The notes beneath the pieces were generated by a model that ran no database searches, was not told the origin of the DNA, and worked only from the letters and a program-made list of their open reading frames with translations. From NCBI GenBank assembly GCA_958295785.1, contig OY282377.1, positions 3,846,896 to 3,910,895 on the forward strand: 64,000 nucleotides of DNA, read 5' to 3'. Origin of the DNA: an uncultured Latescibacterota bacterium (GTDB taxonomy: Bacteria; Latescibacterota; UBA2968). A program made the translations under genes and the position numbers. Position 1 is the first letter of the stretch. Each line of letters begins with the position of its first letter. Shown piece by piece: positions 8,947 through 16,423 of this stretch.

Positions 8947-11063
8947 GCGTCCTGTTCGGTTTTATCGGCGTCGCCTTGTTCATCTTTTTCGTAGATCGCA
9001 CGGTAACTTTTGGGGTCTTGCCATTTGTCAGAATCAGCCAGCAATTCATAAAAGTTGCGATCCTGATCCATCAAGTCGGATTCCAATAGCAAATTTTCAG
9101 GGGAGACTTTTGAAATAAATCCGTTCTCATTCAAAACCAGCTTGATTTTCTCATAGTTATCGTAAAAGTATTCCTGCAACAGCGGGATGATTTTGGTCTT
9201 GAACGCTTTCTCCAGATCATCCACGCTGTCAACATTGATGAAATACGTGTGTCCGATCTGATGCTCCCGATCAAATAGGAAACGGATGCGGTCATTCATT
9301 GTAGCGAGCAGTTCCTGACAATTCACGCCTTCAACATTCTCACTGATACATTCATGGTTTGAATTCGGCATCATCTCGACGAACTCAAACCGCCGCCTCA
9401 GTGCGGTATCCAACAGGGCGATAGAGCGGTCGGCGGTATTCATCGTGCCGATGAGGTACAGGTTGTCCGGGATGCCGAATAACTTTTTGGAATAGGACAG
9501 CGTAACGGTTGCTTCGTCCTCTCCGCCGAGCCGTTTGGAGGGTTCAATCAGCGTGATCAACTCGCCGAAAATTTTGGCGATGTTGCCGCGATTGATCTCG
9601 TCAATGATCAGGACATAATTTTGATCCTCGTTTTTATCGGCCCGATCAGCGATTCGCTTGAAAACACCCGCTGACAATTCGTATTCAACATTTTTGTTTT
9701 CATCCGACAGAACAGGTCTGATGCCCTCAATAAAATCCTCGTAAGCAAAGTTTTGATGAAACGTCACCATTTCAATCTGGCCTTGCTCTTTCAATTCATC
9801 AAACCGTCCCTTTACATCTTCACGGCCTTCGCGTTCAATCTCCGCCAAAGCCTTGCCCTCGATAATCGCCAGCGCGTGATAGACGGTGTTCCAAGTTTTA
9901 CCGGTTCCCGGCGGGCCGAAAAGAATTTGGTTCAAAGGATGATTCTCAGGTTCAGGGCCGTTTTCTATGGAATTTCTTGTCAGTTTTTTTGTCAAGTCAA
10001 ACGAAGGCTTGTAGCCCTCCATTTTTTCAAAAGCCGAATACGTTCCGCTACCGGCCTCATTAAAACCTAGCGAATCCGTTAGGCCATCCAATTGACTTGT
10101 CGATTTGTTTATCCACAAGACATGAATTGCACCATTTTTGTCAAATCCACCTACTTCGGCATAGTCATTTTTTTTCACTATACCAATCCCTCTTCCTTTT
10201 TGCTTTCCTGTTCTAACTAGAATAACATCCCCTGGCTTGGGTTCTGTCAGGGGATATTTTTTTTTGTTTCCTTCTCCTCCAGTATAAACTTTGTTATTGT
10301 TTTTGAAATCATCCCAATAATCGGTTCCCTTGTTATATACATTAGTGCTTATCTGAAAAAAATTACTGCTCACTTCAGATTTTTGATCAAATTGCAATCC
10401 TAAAAACATATTGATTTCATAAGGCTGACACCCCGGGAACGCCTTCTTAAGTTTTTCCAAAATAGACAGATACTCCCCATAACCACCATCTTTTTTTAGC
10501 CTTTTTATTTTACTCGACAGTGTCGAATCCGGCAGATACTCTGATACAGTCTCAGTTAACGTATCCACGGGAAGGAAATATGTCGGGTTTATCAAAAACA
10601 GAACTTGTGTCAATTTCGGAACGGCAACGTTTGGTATATCCAAAACTTTCTTAAAATCACTTGGATCAATTGTCGGCTTATCCTTTACTGCCTGCCGGAA
10701 CAAACGCCAAAGCAAATCAGGATGAAAGATTTTCTGATTATGAAAAAGAACTGAAGCATCCGACCGGGGAGTGGGAAAGACATAGTAATCATCTATACTG
10801 GCATTCGGGAGCGGACTTTCAATCTCAAATACATCTTGAATATCGTCGTACACTGGTTTCCTTTGGTTACTAGTGCTCTTTTGAGCCAAAAAATAAAAGA
10901 ACGACAAGGGATCAATATTCTCATCGCCATATTGAAGCAAAGGGGGATTTTCATTTTTCCAGTCCATTTGCTTTGCCTTGTTAACCAGATATTCTTTGCC
11001 TTTTGTCTCAATTTTTTTTCCCAACTCTTGAAACCAAGGTACCCAGCTATAAATTTCTTTCAT
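8943..11063 (-). CDS. mcrB: McrB-type AAA+ GTPase, long form
   Basis: A 706-residue protein. Its AAA+ domain holds Walker A GPPGTGKT at about residue 383, Walker B/DEINR in LIIDEINRGNIAKIF, and MNTADRS, the McrB-type guanine-recognition motif. The 380-residue N-terminal region is specific to this copy and contains a GDVILVRTGKQKGRGIGIV segment that looks like a small beta-barrel target-recognition domain; I cannot name it. The ATG follows GGAGATAGTCAA. It forms an operon with mcrC. Its AAA domain is nearly identical to that of the second mcrB at 11386-12810, while the N-terminal parts are unrelated. Confidence 0.9.
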   Translation of the reverse strand: MKEIYSWVPWFQELGKKIETKGKEYLVNKAKQMDWKNENPPLLQYGDENIDPLSFFYFLAQKSTSNQRKPVYDDIQDVFEIESPLPNASIDDYYVFPTPRSDASVLFHNQKIFHPDLLWRLFRQAVKDKPTIDPSDFKKVLDIPNVAVPKLTQVLFLINPTYFLPVDTLTETVSEYLPDSTLSSKIKRLKKDGGYGEYLSILEKLKKAFPGCQPYEINMFLGLQFDQKSEVSSNFFQISTNVYNKGTDYWDDFKNNNKVYTGGEGNKKKYPLTEPKPGDVILVRTGKQKGRGIGIVKKNDYAEVGGFDKNGAIHVLWINKSTSQLDGLTDSLGFNEAGSGTYSAFEKMEGYKPSFDLTKKLTRNSIENGPEPENHPLNQILFGPPGTGKTWNTVYHALAIIEGKALAEIEREGREDVKGRFDELKEQGQIEMVTFHQNFAYEDFIEGIRPVLSDENKNVEYELSAGVFKRIADRADKNEDQNYVLIIDEINRGNIAKIFGELITLIEPSKRLGGEDEATVTLSYSKKLFGIPDNLYLIGTMNTADRSIALLDTALRRRFEFVEMMPNSNHECISENVEGVNCQELLATMNDRIRFLFDREHQIGHTYFINVDSVDDLEKAFKTKIIPLLQEYFYDNYEKIKLVLNENGFISKVSPENLLLESDLMDQDRNFYELLADSDKWQDPKSYRAIYEKDEQGDADKTEQDA

Positions 11064-11091
11064 TTGACTATCTCCGTTTGTGGTGGTCGCG

Positions 11092-11295
11092 CCGCCCTCT
11101 CTGCGGTTGATGCTAACTTAGCGAAGGAGACGCCATGCAATGAATGTGGCAAAAAGATAAATAGGTGGTATGACAAGGGATGTCGTAGGTGATCGAATTT
11201 TTTCAAAAATTCAGATTTTTTTTTGTTCAATGCAACCAATCGTCCGCGAGGCCCATGGCGTTGAGCCAAGCGTCTGAATTGCGTTTGCGCGTTTC
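11092..11295 (-). repeat. Copy 1 of the 'ankyrin-tail plus leader' duplicated block
   Basis: About 200 bases that recur at 12836-13085 and 13813-14050. They contain the last codons of the ankyrin gene (reading ...DAWLNAMGLADD then stop), an A/T-rich hairpin (GAATTTTT/AAAAATTC) and about 100 bases ending CCGCAGAGAGG. The block sits just upstream of a different gene each time: here before the long mcrB. At its far edge it joins abruptly to an mcrC fragment. Confidence 0.8.
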
Positions 11296-11389
11296 GATAA
11301 TGCCGACGTAGTTTTGTGCGCGTAGCCCGTTGTTTTTCAACACCCGCCAGTTGTTCATATTCTTTGACTTTGATAACGGACATCGTCAA
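11296..11389 (-). pseudogene. mcrC scar: first codons plus an internal fragment
   Basis: Bases 11343-11389 repeat the first codons of mcrC (SVIKVKEYEQLAG). Bases 11296-11345 repeat an internal piece of mcrC (around its codons 45-62, LKNNGL.AQNYVGIIETR). The 87 bases between them in the intact gene are missing, which changes the frame, and everything downstream is replaced by the ankyrin-tail block. The TTGA overlap with the upstream mcrB stop is preserved, so this was once a complete mcrBC pair. Confidence 0.85.
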
Positions 11390-12810
11390 GAGTCCTGTTC
11401 GGTTTTATCGGCGTCGCCTTGGTCATCTCTTTCGTAGATCGCACGGTAACTTTTGGGGTCTTGCCATTTGTCAGAATCAGCCAGCAATTCATAAACTGAC
11501 CGCTGTTCATCAATCAAATCCGAGTTTTTGAACAAAGTGGTATCAAAGCCTCTTTCTTTGATAAATCCATTCCCATTCAAAACCAGCTTGATTTTCTCAT
11601 AGTTATCGTAAAAGTACTCCTGCAACAGCGGGATGATTTTGGTTTTGAACGTTTTCTCCAAATCATCCACGCTGTCAACATTGATGAAATACGTGTGTCC
11701 GATCTGATGCTCCCGATCAAATAGGAAACGGATGCGGTCATTCATTGTAGCGAGCAGTTTCCGGCAATTCACGCCTTCAATATCCGTACTGATACATTCA
11801 TGGTTTGAATTCGGCATCATCTCGACGAACTCAAACCGCCGCCTCAATGCGGTATCCAACAGGGCGATAGAGCGGTCGGCGGTATTCATCGTGCCGATGA
11901 GGTACAGGTTGTCCGGGATGCCGAATGGCTCTTTGGAATAGGACAGCGTAACGGTTGCTTGGTCATCTCCGCCAAGCCGTTTGGAGGGTTCAATCAGCGT
12001 GATCAACTCGCCGAAAATTTTGGCGATGTTGCCGCGATTGATCTCGTCGATGATCAGGACGTAATTTTGATTCTTTTTATCGGCCCGATCAGCGATTCGC
12101 TTGAAAACACCCGCGGACAATTCGTATTCAACATTTTTGTTTTCATCCGACAGAACAGGTCTGATGCCCTCAATGAAATCCTCGTAAGCAAAGTTCTGAT
12201 GAAACGTCACCATTTCAATCTGGCCTTGCTCTTTCAATCCATCAAACCGTCCCTTGACCTCTTCACGGTCTTCGCGTTCAATCTCCGCCAAAGCCTTGCC
12301 CTCTATAATCGCCAGCGCGTGATAGACGGTGTTCCAAGTCTTACCGGTTCCCGGCGGGCCGAAAAGAATTTGGTTCAAAGGATGTTTCAGGGGAGATGGC
12401 GGCGACTGACCATCTGCCTTCGGTTTAGGGTCGTTTTCTGGCAAAATTTTCCCACTATGGTCATAGTTGTAACGACACGGATTAGAGGCACTCTTTCTTT
12501 TATATTTATCAGGGATTCGTTTCCCCACATAAAGCTCTTGAATGTCAGAACTGGCTTCGCGTCCGATAAAATAGATACGCCCTGGGTCCTCCGCCGCCTG
12601 CCATTCATCAGCGATAAATGCCGCTTTAATTTCACCATGGAAAGTTGACAAAATGACCTCTGCCTTCTCGGCTCTCGATTTACTGATTCTCCAAGCGGAA
12701 CGGGTTGCCTCATACAACTCTTTCATCGATGCGCTTGTCTTGCCTTGCTGGTTAATTTTTATGAGCAGAACTCGATGGCGAAATTCAGCGACTTCGGTTT
12801 GTTTCTGCAT
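11386..12810 (-). CDS. Second McrB-type AAA+ GTPase, short form with a different N-terminal domain
   Basis: 474 residues from the ATG at 12810, which has the very good site CGAGGAGGAAAA upstream; a longer in-frame reading to 12948 runs through repeated non-coding sequence and is rejected. Walker A GPPGTGKT lies at about residue 151, followed by LIIDEINRGNIAKIF and MNTADRS. The first about 130 residues (YEATRSAWRIS...KAEVILS) form a compact domain I have seen at the front of other AAA or uncharacterised proteins but cannot name. From the Walker A region to the stop it is almost identical to the McrB at 8943-11063. Its own mcrC partner is reduced to a scar, so it probably shares the single intact McrC or is inactive. 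Confidence 0.85.
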   Translation of the reverse strand: MQKQTEVAEFRHRVLLIKINQQGKTSASMKELYEATRSAWRISKSRAEKAEVILSTFHGEIKAAFIADEWQAAEDPGRIYFIGREASSDIQELYVGKRIPDKYKRKSASNPCRYNYDHSGKILPENDPKPKADGQSPPSPLKHPLNQILFGPPGTGKTWNTVYHALAIIEGKALAEIEREDREEVKGRFDGLKEQGQIEMVTFHQNFAYEDFIEGIRPVLSDENKNVEYELSAGVFKRIADRADKKNQNYVLIIDEINRGNIAKIFGELITLIEPSKRLGGDDQATVTLSYSKEPFGIPDNLYLIGTMNTADRSIALLDTALRRRFEFVEMMPNSNHECISTDIEGVNCRKLLATMNDRIRFLFDREHQIGHTYFINVDSVDDLEKTFKTKIIPLLQEYFYDNYEKIKLVLNGNGFIKERGFDTTLFKNSDLIDEQRSVYELLADSDKWQDPKSYRAIYERDDQGDADKTEQDS

Positions 12811-12835
12811 TTTTCCTCCTCGAAAATGTCGCGCT

Positions 12836-13085
12836 ATCCTCTCTGCGGTTGATGCTAACTTAGCGAAGGAGACGCCATGCAATGAATGTGGCAAAAAGAT
12901 AAATAGGTGGTATGACAAGGGATGTCGTAGGTGATCGAATTTTTTCAAAAATTCAGATTTTTTTTGCTCAATGCAATCAATCGTCCGCGAGGCCCATGGC
13001 GTTGAGCCAAGCGTCTGAATTGCGTTTGCGCGTGGCGATGAGGCGCGGCGAGTGCCCGCAGCGATCTGTGTTATTGGGATTCGCC
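12836..13085 (-). repeat. Copy 2 of the 'ankyrin-tail plus leader' duplicated block
   Basis: The longest of the two partial copies. It reproduces the last about 35 codons of the ankyrin gene with several substitutions, its stop, the A/T-rich hairpin and the about 100-base leader. Here it precedes the short mcrB. Similarity to the intact gene fades near 13085, just beyond the stop of the PIN toxin gene. Confidence 0.8.
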
Positions 13086-13105
13086 CGTCATCTCGGAACT
13101 CATTG

Positions 13106-13513
13106 TTAGACCGGCGATTTTAGGAACTCGGCGGGCGTCAGAATCTGCACACCGCGAAATGGGTTCAGAACGAGCAAGTCGGCATCGCCTGTAATGATCA
13201 ATTCGGCATTCCCACTGATGGCTAATTCCAAGATTCGGTCGTCTTTGGGATCGCGGCAGACTTGGACTGATTCGGTAATTTCTATCAGGTCCGATTCGCG
13301 GATCAAAGTTTCGAGAAATCCGTCGCGCTCTTCACGGGAAACGTACCGGTCAAACTTATCCCGATTAAGCACATCGTCGAGTTCTCTGATCAATGAGCCA
13401 GAAATCAATATGGACCCATGATTCAAAGCTCTAATGAACGCCTGACTCGGCACAGAATTGTCAAAGAGTACCGCGCTAACAATGACGTTGGTGTCAAAAA
13501 CGAAGCGGGTCAT
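13106..13513 (-). CDS. PIN-domain toxin of the COG1569 type
   Basis: 135 residues. The acidic residues of the PIN RNase active site are visible: VFDTNVIVSA near the N-terminus, SLIRELDDVL, CRDPKDDRILELA and ITGDADLL. This is the layout of the 'putative toxin-antitoxin system toxin component, PIN family'. The ATG overlaps the stop of the upstream 74-codon gene by four bases (ATGA), the classic antitoxin-toxin arrangement. Target RNA unknown. Confidence 0.85.
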   Translation of the reverse strand: MTRFVFDTNVIVSAVLFDNSVPSQAFIRALNHGSILISGSLIRELDDVLNRDKFDRYVSREERDGFLETLIRESDLIEITESVQVCRDPKDDRILELAISGNAELIITGDADLLVLNPFRGVQILTPAEFLKSPV

Positions 13514-13734
13514 TCCTCATCCAATATGGACTGCAAAATTTCTGGCGTCAGACCCCGCTGTTGCGCGTTGCGGCTGATTTCCAACATGACCTCACGCAGT
13601 GATTTCTCGGACGCTGTCGCATCGCGCAAACGCAAATTGATGAGCAAATCCAGTTTGCGACGCTCACTGTCCGAAGCCGAACGATAGGCATTGGCCACGT
13701 CGGAATCAACCGACACAGTTATTAGATCTGCCAT
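13510..13734 (-). CDS. Putative antitoxin partner of the PIN toxin
   Basis: 74 residues from the ATG at 13734, preceded by CGAGGAACAGAA. The protein is short, charged and helical (SASDSERRKLDLLINLRLRDA), beginning with a short beta-like strand (LITVSVDSDV). This fits the small antitoxins found next to COG1569 PIN toxins. Stop and toxin start overlap (ATGA). Function is inferred mainly from position. Confidence 0.7.
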   Translation of the reverse strand: MADLITVSVDSDVANAYRSASDSERRKLDLLINLRLRDATASEKSLREVMLEISRNAQQRGLTPEILQSILDEE

Positions 13735-13812
13735 TTCTGTTCCTCGAAAGTAAATGACTTCAATCATCACCCCGCACACAATTGCCAACATGGTACATAG
13801 TATGATCGCGCC

Positions 13813-14050
13813 ACCCTCTCTGCTGTTGATGCTAACTTAGCAAAGGAGACGCCATTGCAATGAATGTGTCTGAAAGATAAATAGGTGGTATGACAAGGGA
13901 TGTCGTAGGTGATCGAATTTTTTCAAAAATTCAGTTTTTTTTTAATGCAATCAATCGTCCGCGAGGCCCATGGCCTTGAGCCAAGCGTCTGCATGGCGTT
14001 TGCGCGTGGCGATGGATCGCGGCGAGTGCCCGCGGCGATCTGGGCTGTCG
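13813..14050 (-). repeat. Copy 3 of the 'ankyrin-tail plus leader' block (parental copy)
   Basis: This copy is continuous with the intact ankyrin gene, so it is the likely source of the two others. It comprises the ankyrin 3' end, its stop at 13951-13953, an A/T-rich hairpin just after the stop and a leader of about 100 bases that lies upstream of the antitoxin-toxin pair. Confidence 0.75.
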
Positions 14051-15063
14051 GGGTTCGCGCCCGCGGCTATGAGGAGGCGAATGACTTCGCGGAGGTTGTC
14101 CTGATTTTTGATGGTTGAGCGCGAGGCGGTCATAAGCGGGGATTGGCCCTCATGGTCTTTCAAATCGACTTCGGCACCGCGTTTGAGGAGCAGCGAAACA
14201 ATAGCGACAAAGCCCGCCTTGGCCGCGCAGTGCAACGCGGTTTGTCCTTTGTGGTTGCGCGCGTTCACATCTGCGCCGCGTGCTATCAGGTCGCGGATGC
14301 GTGCGACACTGCCGCCGCGGTCGCCGCGAGATTGGAAGACGATGGGCGGCCAGCCATCCTCGGCGCGGTTTGGATCGCAGATGATGCCGTGGCGTGCGAG
14401 CAGGGCGATGATGGCGGGATTGGTGAGGCCGGATCGCGGCGGTTCAGCGGTTGCCGGGTCGAGCCCGGCGTCGAGCAACACCTTCAGAATGTCCGCCCTA
14501 TCCCGCCAGATGCAGAACCGCACCAGCCAATAGGCATAAGGCCGCGGATCTGCGCCGCGCTCGAGCAGCGATGCGACAATGTCCAAGTGCCCTGCGCTGA
14601 CCGCGTAGTGCAACGCCGTGGCGCGCATATTGGAATCGCGCTGTGCCCGCTCTGCCGTGGCGAGATTCGGATCTCGGCGCAAGCACTCGGCGACCGAGGC
14701 ACCATCGCCGAGATAGGCAAACGTGTAGATATCCGCGCTCGCCCCCCGCGCTCGCAACGCATCGGCGACCGCGTCGTGTTTCTTAAACCGCGCCGCGCAA
14801 TAGGGCGAAATATCCACCAACAGCGGCGTGAAATGACAACCCCATGCGTGGATGTCTGCGCCTCGGTCGAGTAGCATTTCGACTATCGGCAACCGCCCCC
14901 GATACGCGGCTTCCCAAAGCATCGTGCGCCCGTGCGACCCGACGCGCAACAACCAATCCGGCCTTTCCGACAGCACGCCTCGCACGGTTTCCAAATCGCC
15001 GCGACCCGCAGCCGCAACGCCGATCTTCAAAAAGTCGCTGACTTTGCCAGTGAGAAGCGACAT
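13951..15063 (-). CDS. Ankyrin-repeat protein
   Basis: 370 residues built almost wholly of about 33-residue ankyrin units, for example GRTMLWEAAYRGRLPIVEML and GQTALHCAAKAGFVAIVSLL (consensus G.T.LH.AA..G...IV..LL..GA). There is no signal peptide or enzymatic domain. I choose the ATG at 15063 because AAAAGGAGAATCC precedes it; an earlier in-frame start would lie inside the truncated gene upstream. The gene overlaps the end of that truncated gene's reading frame, so it seems to have been joined there by rearrangement. A protein-protein interaction role is all that can be inferred. Confidence 0.85.
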   Translation of the reverse strand: MSLLTGKVSDFLKIGVAAAGRGDLETVRGVLSERPDWLLRVGSHGRTMLWEAAYRGRLPIVEMLLDRGADIHAWGCHFTPLLVDISPYCAARFKKHDAVADALRARGASADIYTFAYLGDGASVAECLRRDPNLATAERAQRDSNMRATALHYAVSAGHLDIVASLLERGADPRPYAYWLVRFCIWRDRADILKVLLDAGLDPATAEPPRSGLTNPAIIALLARHGIICDPNRAEDGWPPIVFQSRGDRGGSVARIRDLIARGADVNARNHKGQTALHCAAKAGFVAIVSLLLKRGAEVDLKDHEGQSPLMTASRSTIKNQDNLREVIRLLIAAGANPDSPDRRGHSPRSIATRKRHADAWLKAMGLADD

Positions 15064-15227
15064 GGATTCTCCTTTTCGGATTTCTCGACCAACTGACTGC
15101 GATTGCGCCGAATCGGTCTGCCAACAGTTATCTCCCAAGACTTCGCTTCCGCGATCAAACGCCGCAACAGCACCGGCACCGCTTCGACCTCGCCGTGGCC
15201 TTCTACAATCGGTTGGATATTTTTCAC
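15027..15227 (-). pseudogene. Truncated DUF4276 (TOPRIM-like) gene, N-terminal part only
   Basis: The first about 48 residues (IQPIVEGHGEVEAVPVLLRR then VGRPIRRNRSQLV) match the start of the DUF4276 family, including the acidic VEGHGE motif of its TOPRIM-like fold. Complete members are about 200 residues, so about three quarters are missing; the frame runs on only to the start of the ankyrin gene. Its ATG overlaps the stop of the AAA ATPase gene (ATGA), showing that ATPase and DUF4276 were once a coupled pair. Confidence 0.75.
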
Positions 15228-16423
15228 CCGAGACCTTCCTCGAACAACGCGATTTTAGGCGGATCGGACGCAGAAAAATCGGCAGCCGTCAACGCATTGG
15301 ATCGCATCAATTCACCCGCACCCATCAGATGTTCTCTGAGTGCGATACGCGAGGCTTCAGAGACTGGGGCAATACGCGTCGCGCCCGCTTTCCAGTTCAC
15401 GATCCGCAGGTGGCCTTCCCCAATCCACGAGGCGTCGAGAATATCGGGGCTGTGGGTCGTCACGACCACCTGCATGAAGCGACCCGCGTGTCTCAACAGG
15501 TCGAGAATCGCGCCAAGTGCCCCCGGATGTATTGTGGCTTCTGGCTCCTCAATCACCAGAACCGAAGGCGACAGGGGCTGGAAAACAGCCGCGAGTAGCC
15601 CCAATGCCCGCAACGTTCCATCGGACATGTTGCGCGCCTCAAACGCCACTTGTTTCGCATCTGCCCCTTTCTGTGTCAATTCCAGCGACCACTTGTCGCC
15701 GTACACCTTTGGTCTTATGTCGATCACGCCAGGAACAATTTCTTTTACAAGATCGCGGATCATCTGCCAGTTATCTGGCGATCCCCACTCGATCTCGCGC
15801 CATACGTTGGCCGCGTTGCGCCCATCGGAACGCAATTGAACCCCGATACTCAGATCTTGCATTTCTCGTAGCACAGCCGGCTCAATCCGGTACACCCGCA
15901 TCATCGTCAAGAACCGAAAAACCGAAAAAAATCGCTTATCGCCTCCGACCAACGGAAGTGCCAAGGCATTTGCCTCTAAAGCCGGTTGTAGGGAATCTGT
16001 ATTGCTTCGAAATACGCCGTGGGAACGATCAAACCAGTTACATGACCCGTCGCGTCGCCTCACCGAGCACTGCTCGCGCACGACTTCAAAGCCATAGCTC
16101 TTCAGGCCGCGCAACTCAAAGGCATACGTGGCTCGGCGCGTTTCCCCGTCCAAATTTTCCAATTCAACCCTCAGTCCCATGTTGGATGGTTGCTTCCTCG
16201 AAGCCCTTTGATGTCCAACCGAGTCAAGGCCACCGCGGCTATCGAATACGGCCATCAATGGCGAGGCCATTGCTTCGGAAAGAAAAGAGAACGCATCGAC
16301 AATATTGCTCTTGCCCGCGCCGTTCTGACCGACCAAGAAAGTCGGATTGTCGAACTCGAGCACTGCCGATGAAAGACTCCGAAAATCCTTGAGCGACAGG
16401 TTGCAAAGCATGGGCATCGTCAT
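15224..16423 (-). CDS. AAA_21-type ATPase of an ATPase/DUF4276 pair
   Basis: 399 residues. Walker A is GQNGAGKS at residues 32-39 after the RecF/SMC-like start LKDFRSLSSAVLEF. ABC-like signature and Walker B appear in NMSDGTLRALG and VLVIEEPEATIHPGAL, followed by a VVTTHSPDIL switch segment. Such ABC-type ATPases occur beside TOPRIM or other nuclease partners in anti-phage loci. The start overlaps the stop of the OLD-like gene (ATGA) and its own stop overlaps the truncated DUF4276 start, so three genes were translationally coupled. Confidence 0.85.
   Translation of the reverse strand: MTMPMLCNLSLKDFRSLSSAVLEFDNPTFLVGQNGAGKSNIVDAFSFLSEAMASPLMAVFDSRGGLDSVGHQRASRKQPSNMGLRVELENLDGETRRATYAFELRGLKSYGFEVVREQCSVRRRDGSCNWFDRSHGVFRSNTDSLQPALEANALALPLVGGDKRFFSVFRFLTMMRVYRIEPAVLREMQDLSIGVQLRSDGRNAANVWREIEWGSPDNWQMIRDLVKEIVPGVIDIRPKVYGDKWSLELTQKGADAKQVAFEARNMSDGTLRALGLLAAVFQPLSPSVLVIEEPEATIHPGALGAILDLLRHAGRFMQVVVTTHSPDILDASWIGEGHLRIVNWKAGATRIAPVSEASRIALREHLMGAGELMRSNALTAADFSASDPPKIALFEEGLG

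Noticed and set aside
12811-12948. Longer start for the short mcrB
   Set aside because: The added residues come from the repeated ankyrin-tail leader, which is non-coding in its other copies; the ATG at 12810 has a near-perfect ribosome-binding site.
14143-14874. 243-codon plus-strand frame opposite the ankyrin gene
   Set aside because: Shadow of regular ankyrin repeats; composition is typical of antisense translation.
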